Origin: Anabaena catenula FACHB-362
Lineage (GTDB): Bacteria > Cyanobacteriota > Cyanobacteriia > Cyanobacteriales > Nostocaceae
Length of the DNA stretch: 41,050 nucleotides
NCBI RefSeq assembly: GCF_014698735.1
Contig: NZ_JACJTQ010000045.1
Coordinates: 1-41,050, forward strand
Reading direction: 5' to 3'
Under the pieces are notes generated by a model that was given only the letters and a program-made list of their open reading frames with translations, ran no database searches and was not told where the DNA came from. A program made the translations under genes and the position numbers. Shown here piece after piece: positions 38,367 to 41,050 of this stretch (the first letter of the stretch is position 1; every line of letters begins with the position of its first letter).

Positions 38367-40748
38367 TTACATCCTAGCAAAATGTTCCAATAGCATTCGG
38401 TGGAAAAAGATATAACTACCCCCGATTTGATTCATCAAACGACGAACTGAAACGAAGTTAAGAAATTTTTCATAGTTTTTGGGAATACAACCTTTCTTGT
38501 AAAGCATCTGACGCAGGATGAAGTGTTGAAGGCAAACCACACCCGAACTTTCATTAGCTCCTAACCCACCGAGTAATCCTACAGCTAAACCAAGACATAT
38601 TAAAACTGGGTTGAAATGAAATGAAAAATCCATTCCCCAACCAACAAACATAGCACTAAAAAATAGAGCGCAGAAAGTTATTACCGTGTATCTTAATGAC
38701 CTTTTAATTCCTTGATTAGGAATTGAATCTTTTAAATCTATGCTATTTTTTCGTACTCTAAAACCACCTATAAATAGGCCAACAATCATGAAGATTATCG
38801 TTACATAAATAAAATAATAAAATTTATCAGATAAAAAAGTGTTTGGATTCTCTATGTATAGTCCTAAAAATGAAGTTCCACCACCAAATATGCCAAAAAA
38901 ACCGACATATTTAATCATTCTCTTTACGTCTAATTCTATACTGTCTACGGGTTCAATGCTTGTATCTATTGAACTAAAAATAGCTCCACCGAATATTGCA
39001 CTCAGATATATTGGAGTTATTGGAATCGGTTGATGAAGAAAATAACCGATAAAATAAATTGATAATGCAAATATAATTCCTGATATTACCCCCTTTCTTA
39101 ACCTTTTGGATTGTAAATATCCTGAAGATAAAGAAAGCAGCCCTACAATTACTCCATATATTAGTCCACTTAACAATCCAATCGCTATGAATTGTACTGA
39201 AATATTTATTTCTGTAACCTGTTTATTATTCAGAAATGCGGTATAATAATATATGAAATATGTCCCTGCAATAATTCCAAGAATGACGCATAATATTAAG
39301 CTTATTGCAATACGATATATATTTATATCGTTTTCTGAAGGCAAGTACTGAGGTTGGATTTGTTCGATCTGAAAAACTGATTGAGACATTTGTTTTGCCA
39401 ACCAATTTAGCCAATGTAGCACGTCATTTTGGGAGTATTCTGAAGTAGCAGCACCTTTACGTAGCTTCCTATTGATGTAATCATCAAATAGATTTTTATT
39501 CCGATCGCTTGTTGATTGCAGTCGTGATATTAAATGTTCAAAAGAATCTCCCTGGTATGCCTCACTCATGAAGTACAAAATCAAAGGAGTTCGAGCAAAC
39601 TGTTCTAGTTCCGCATTGCTTTTTAATAGCTTATTTAACGCTTCCAAAAGACCACCATATTGGTCTAAATACTGATACACTTGCTCTAATGAGTAAGGTT
39701 GTAGGCAAAGGGCACTGCTGATCTTTAAGCGTTGTTGGAGAGCGTCATACTCTTCCAATCTGCTACAAACCGCAACTTCAGTTTGGGGAAAGTTAACAAG
39801 AAAATCGTTCAATTTACTGACACAATTGTTACGATGCCTTTTTTCGACTTCATCCAGCCCATCCAGCAATAAGATAAGCTGTTGTCCACGAATCCATTTC
39901 TCACTCAAAGACTGGGAAACTTGATATTTGTCTCGTAGTTCATCAATCAACCAATCAAATATATTTTGGTTCTCCGCCCAAGAAGACAGATTAAACATAA
40001 TAGGCATCGCTGAATACGAATTATTCTTACTGTCTTCGAGCAGACGTTCTGCCAGTTGCAGAAGTGCGATCGTCTTTCCAGATCCTGCCTCTCCCAAAAT
40101 CAACAGCGTTCGACCTTGTTTTTGCCCAATTTCCTCAAAGGTCTGCGTGTTTTTTAGTGCTTTATAGGACTCATTCAGGTTGAATTCCCGGTTAGGATTA
40201 ATGATAGGAATATTACCATCCTCTAAATCTAGGGAAGGATAGAGAAATCCCTTGATCCAGGATTCGTTCACTTTTTGCAAAACTCCCTTGCGTTCTTTTT
40301 CGTTCAGTTTTTTTTGCTTCAGTTCTTTTGGATTCAATTCTCTTTCATTGATTTTCTTTCTCTGAGCAGCATTTTTTTGAAACGAAAACTGTCCAAAGTT
40401 GTCATAAGCATCCCTTGTTTGTTCCTTGTATTCCTTGCACTCGATTTCCTCTTGAACAGAAGTCTTCATTTCCGATAGTCTTTTTTGCTTATTTCCTCCA
40501 AATTCATTTTCTAATTTATTAAATAGTAACTTAAGAGAAGTTGTCTTCTCCATTTCAAATAAATGATCAACCAGTTGAAGAGCAAAAGTGTCATTATTTG
40601 GGTTATTAAAAAAATTAAGTTTATTAGCTTCAATTTCAATAGATATACAAAGTCCCTCTCGCTGATCTAATGCACAAAATCCGCTCTTTACTAAAAAGTC
40701 AGCAAGTTCGCGTTTTATTTCCTGTAAATTATTTATGTTAGAAAACAT
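38367..40748 (-). CDS. EAD-NACHT ATPase with C-terminal transmembrane domain
   Basis: 793 residues. Residues ~9-90 are the effector-associated domain shared with the CHAT protease. A charged Lys/Glu-rich linker follows (~100-160). NACHT: Walker A GEAGSGKTIALLQ (~218-230), Walker B LILLLDGLDEVEK (~290-302), then VAVCSRLEEYDAL and LQPYSLEQVYQYL. From ~475 to 735 there are about eight membrane helices (for example LILCVILGIIAGTYFIYYY, FIYVTIIFMIVGLFIGGF), and the chain ends with a conserved-looking segment LRQMLYKKGCIPKNYEKFLN...YIFFHRMLLEHFA. NACHT proteins are STAND ATPases that sense a trigger and oligomerise, and the membrane part may be a sensor anchor or a pore effector. On the circle it is the third gene after the hydrolase and CHAT-EAD genes. 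Cyanobacterial EAD/NACHT/CHAT sets are described as conflict systems; the antiphage role here is inference. Confidence 0.88.
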   Translation of the reverse strand: MFSNINNLQEIKRELADFLVKSGFCALDQREGLCISIEIEANKLNFFNNPNNDTFALQLVDHLFEMEKTTSLKLLFNKLENEFGGNKQKRLSEMKTSVQEEIECKEYKEQTRDAYDNFGQFSFQKNAAQRKKINERELNPKELKQKKLNEKERKGVLQKVNESWIKGFLYPSLDLEDGNIPIINPNREFNLNESYKALKNTQTFEEIGQKQGRTLLILGEAGSGKTIALLQLAERLLEDSKNNSYSAMPIMFNLSSWAENQNIFDWLIDELRDKYQVSQSLSEKWIRGQQLILLLDGLDEVEKRHRNNCVSKLNDFLVNFPQTEVAVCSRLEEYDALQQRLKISSALCLQPYSLEQVYQYLDQYGGLLEALNKLLKSNAELEQFARTPLILYFMSEAYQGDSFEHLISRLQSTSDRNKNLFDDYINRKLRKGAATSEYSQNDVLHWLNWLAKQMSQSVFQIEQIQPQYLPSENDINIYRIAISLILCVILGIIAGTYFIYYYTAFLNNKQVTEINISVQFIAIGLLSGLIYGVIVGLLSLSSGYLQSKRLRKGVISGIIFALSIYFIGYFLHQPIPITPIYLSAIFGGAIFSSIDTSIEPVDSIELDVKRMIKYVGFFGIFGGGTSFLGLYIENPNTFLSDKFYYFIYVTIIFMIVGLFIGGFRVRKNSIDLKDSIPNQGIKRSLRYTVITFCALFFSAMFVGWGMDFSFHFNPVLICLGLAVGLLGGLGANESSGVVCLQHFILRQMLYKKGCIPKNYEKFLNFVSVRRLMNQIGGSYIFFHRMLLEHFARM
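40511..40708 (-). repeat. EAD cassette, copy in NACHT gene
   Basis: Partner of 261-458: about 97 percent identical over 198 bp with no gaps, at the opposite end of its host gene (N-terminus of the ATPase against C-terminus of the protease). Confidence 0.9.
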
Positions 40749-41050
40749 AGTTTTAATTTTTATTTATCACTCACCTTCGCATTAGTAATAGCGTAATTTT
40801 GCTTTGATAGACCTCAATATTTCTGCATTTTTTCCTTCCTTAAATGCTGCTTCTAATTCATTAAATAGTAGCTTAAGAGAAGTTGTCTTCTCCATTTCAA
40901 ATAAATGATTAACCAGTAGAAGAGCAAAAGTGCTATTATTTGGGTTATTAAAAAAATTAAGTTTATTAGCTTCAATTTCAATAGATATACAAAGTCCCTC
41001 TCGCTGATCTAATGCACAAAATCCGCTCTTTACTAAAAAGTCAGCAAGTT
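40593..41050. repeat. Terminal direct repeat, right copy (circular overlap)
   Basis: Second copy of the 458-bp terminal sequence; see 1-458. It contains the first 52 codons of the EAD-NACHT gene and, to its right, the last 89 codons of the CHAT gene, in the same order as at the left end. Confidence 0.85.
40782..41050 (-). CDS. CHAT-EAD protease, C-terminal part (duplicate of 190-458)
   Basis: The last 89 codons of the CHAT gene at 190-1575, reappearing because the contig overlaps itself. It is not a separate gene if the molecule is circular. The stop codon is at 40782-40784. Confidence 0.8.
   Translation of the reverse strand, partial: LADFLVKSGFCALDQREGLCISIEIEANKLNFFNNPNNSTFALLLVNHLFEMEKTTSLKLLFNELEAAFKEGKNAEILRSIKAKLRYY

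Overview
The window looks like a complete, probably circular cyanobacterial plasmid of about 40.6 kb, most likely from a Nostoc-like filamentous cyanobacterium. HIP1 octamers (gcgatcgc) are scattered throughout, short heptamer-type repeats of the kind common in Nostocales are present, and the protein families are typical of that group. Bases 1-458 are identical to 40593-41050. The simplest reading is that the contig runs past its own start, giving a unit of 40,592 bp, so genes at the two ends are neighbours. There are no rRNA, tRNA or CRISPR features that I can see.

Layout. (1) Across the junction, on the minus strand, lies a three-gene conflict/cell-death-type operon: an LCAT-like alpha/beta hydrolase (2829-1627), a CHAT caspase-like protease with a C-terminal effector-associated domain (EAD; 1575-190), and an EAD-NACHT ATPase with a multi-pass membrane C-terminus (40748-38367). 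The two EADs are nearly identical even in DNA. (2) 2961-8274, plus strand: a Wzx-like flippase, a decayed tyrosine recombinase, a secreted M19-dipeptidase-like hydrolase and a DUF1400-only exported protein. (3) 8.5-18.2 kb is the plasmid core: an AEP-primase-like replication protein, an inverted-repeat-rich origin-like region, an intact tyrosine recombinase, an Spx/ArsC-like protein, a MobA-type relaxase and a MobC-like accessory protein, with a TnpB/IS605 relic between the last two. (4) 18.6-28.0 kb holds a large SF1 (UPF1-like) helicase, an antitoxin/PIN-toxin pair, ParA and ParB, and a repeat island with 180-200 bp inverted arms enclosing a MITE and an ISL3 fragment. (5) 28.2-38.1 kb is a lipid biosynthesis cluster.

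The lipid cluster is the most striking part. A 1720-residue fusion (fatty acyl-AMP ligase, acyl-CoA dehydrogenase, acyl carrier protein, alpha-oxoamine synthase) is followed at short spacing by a short-chain reductase that closely resembles eukaryotic 3-ketodihydrosphingosine reductase, then an MGDG-synthase-like glycosyltransferase. Facing them are a membrane fatty acid hydroxylase and a second fatty acyl-AMP ligase. Together these could activate a fatty acid, load and desaturate it, condense it with an amino acid by decarboxylation, reduce the ketone, hydroxylate and glycosylate: a sphingoid-base or glycosphingolipid-like product. This is inference from domain logic. No N-acyltransferase (ceramide synthase) is visible here.

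A second unusual theme is sequence repeats inside genes. A perfect 18-bp palindrome (AGGAGAAACGTTTCTCCT) occurs four times inside the helicase gene and three times inside parB, always in frame and encoding R-R-N-V-S-P-N. ParB's domains are separated by roughly 200 residues of degenerate copies of it. The relaxase, the replication protein and a small gene near the origin also carry in-frame tandem repeats.
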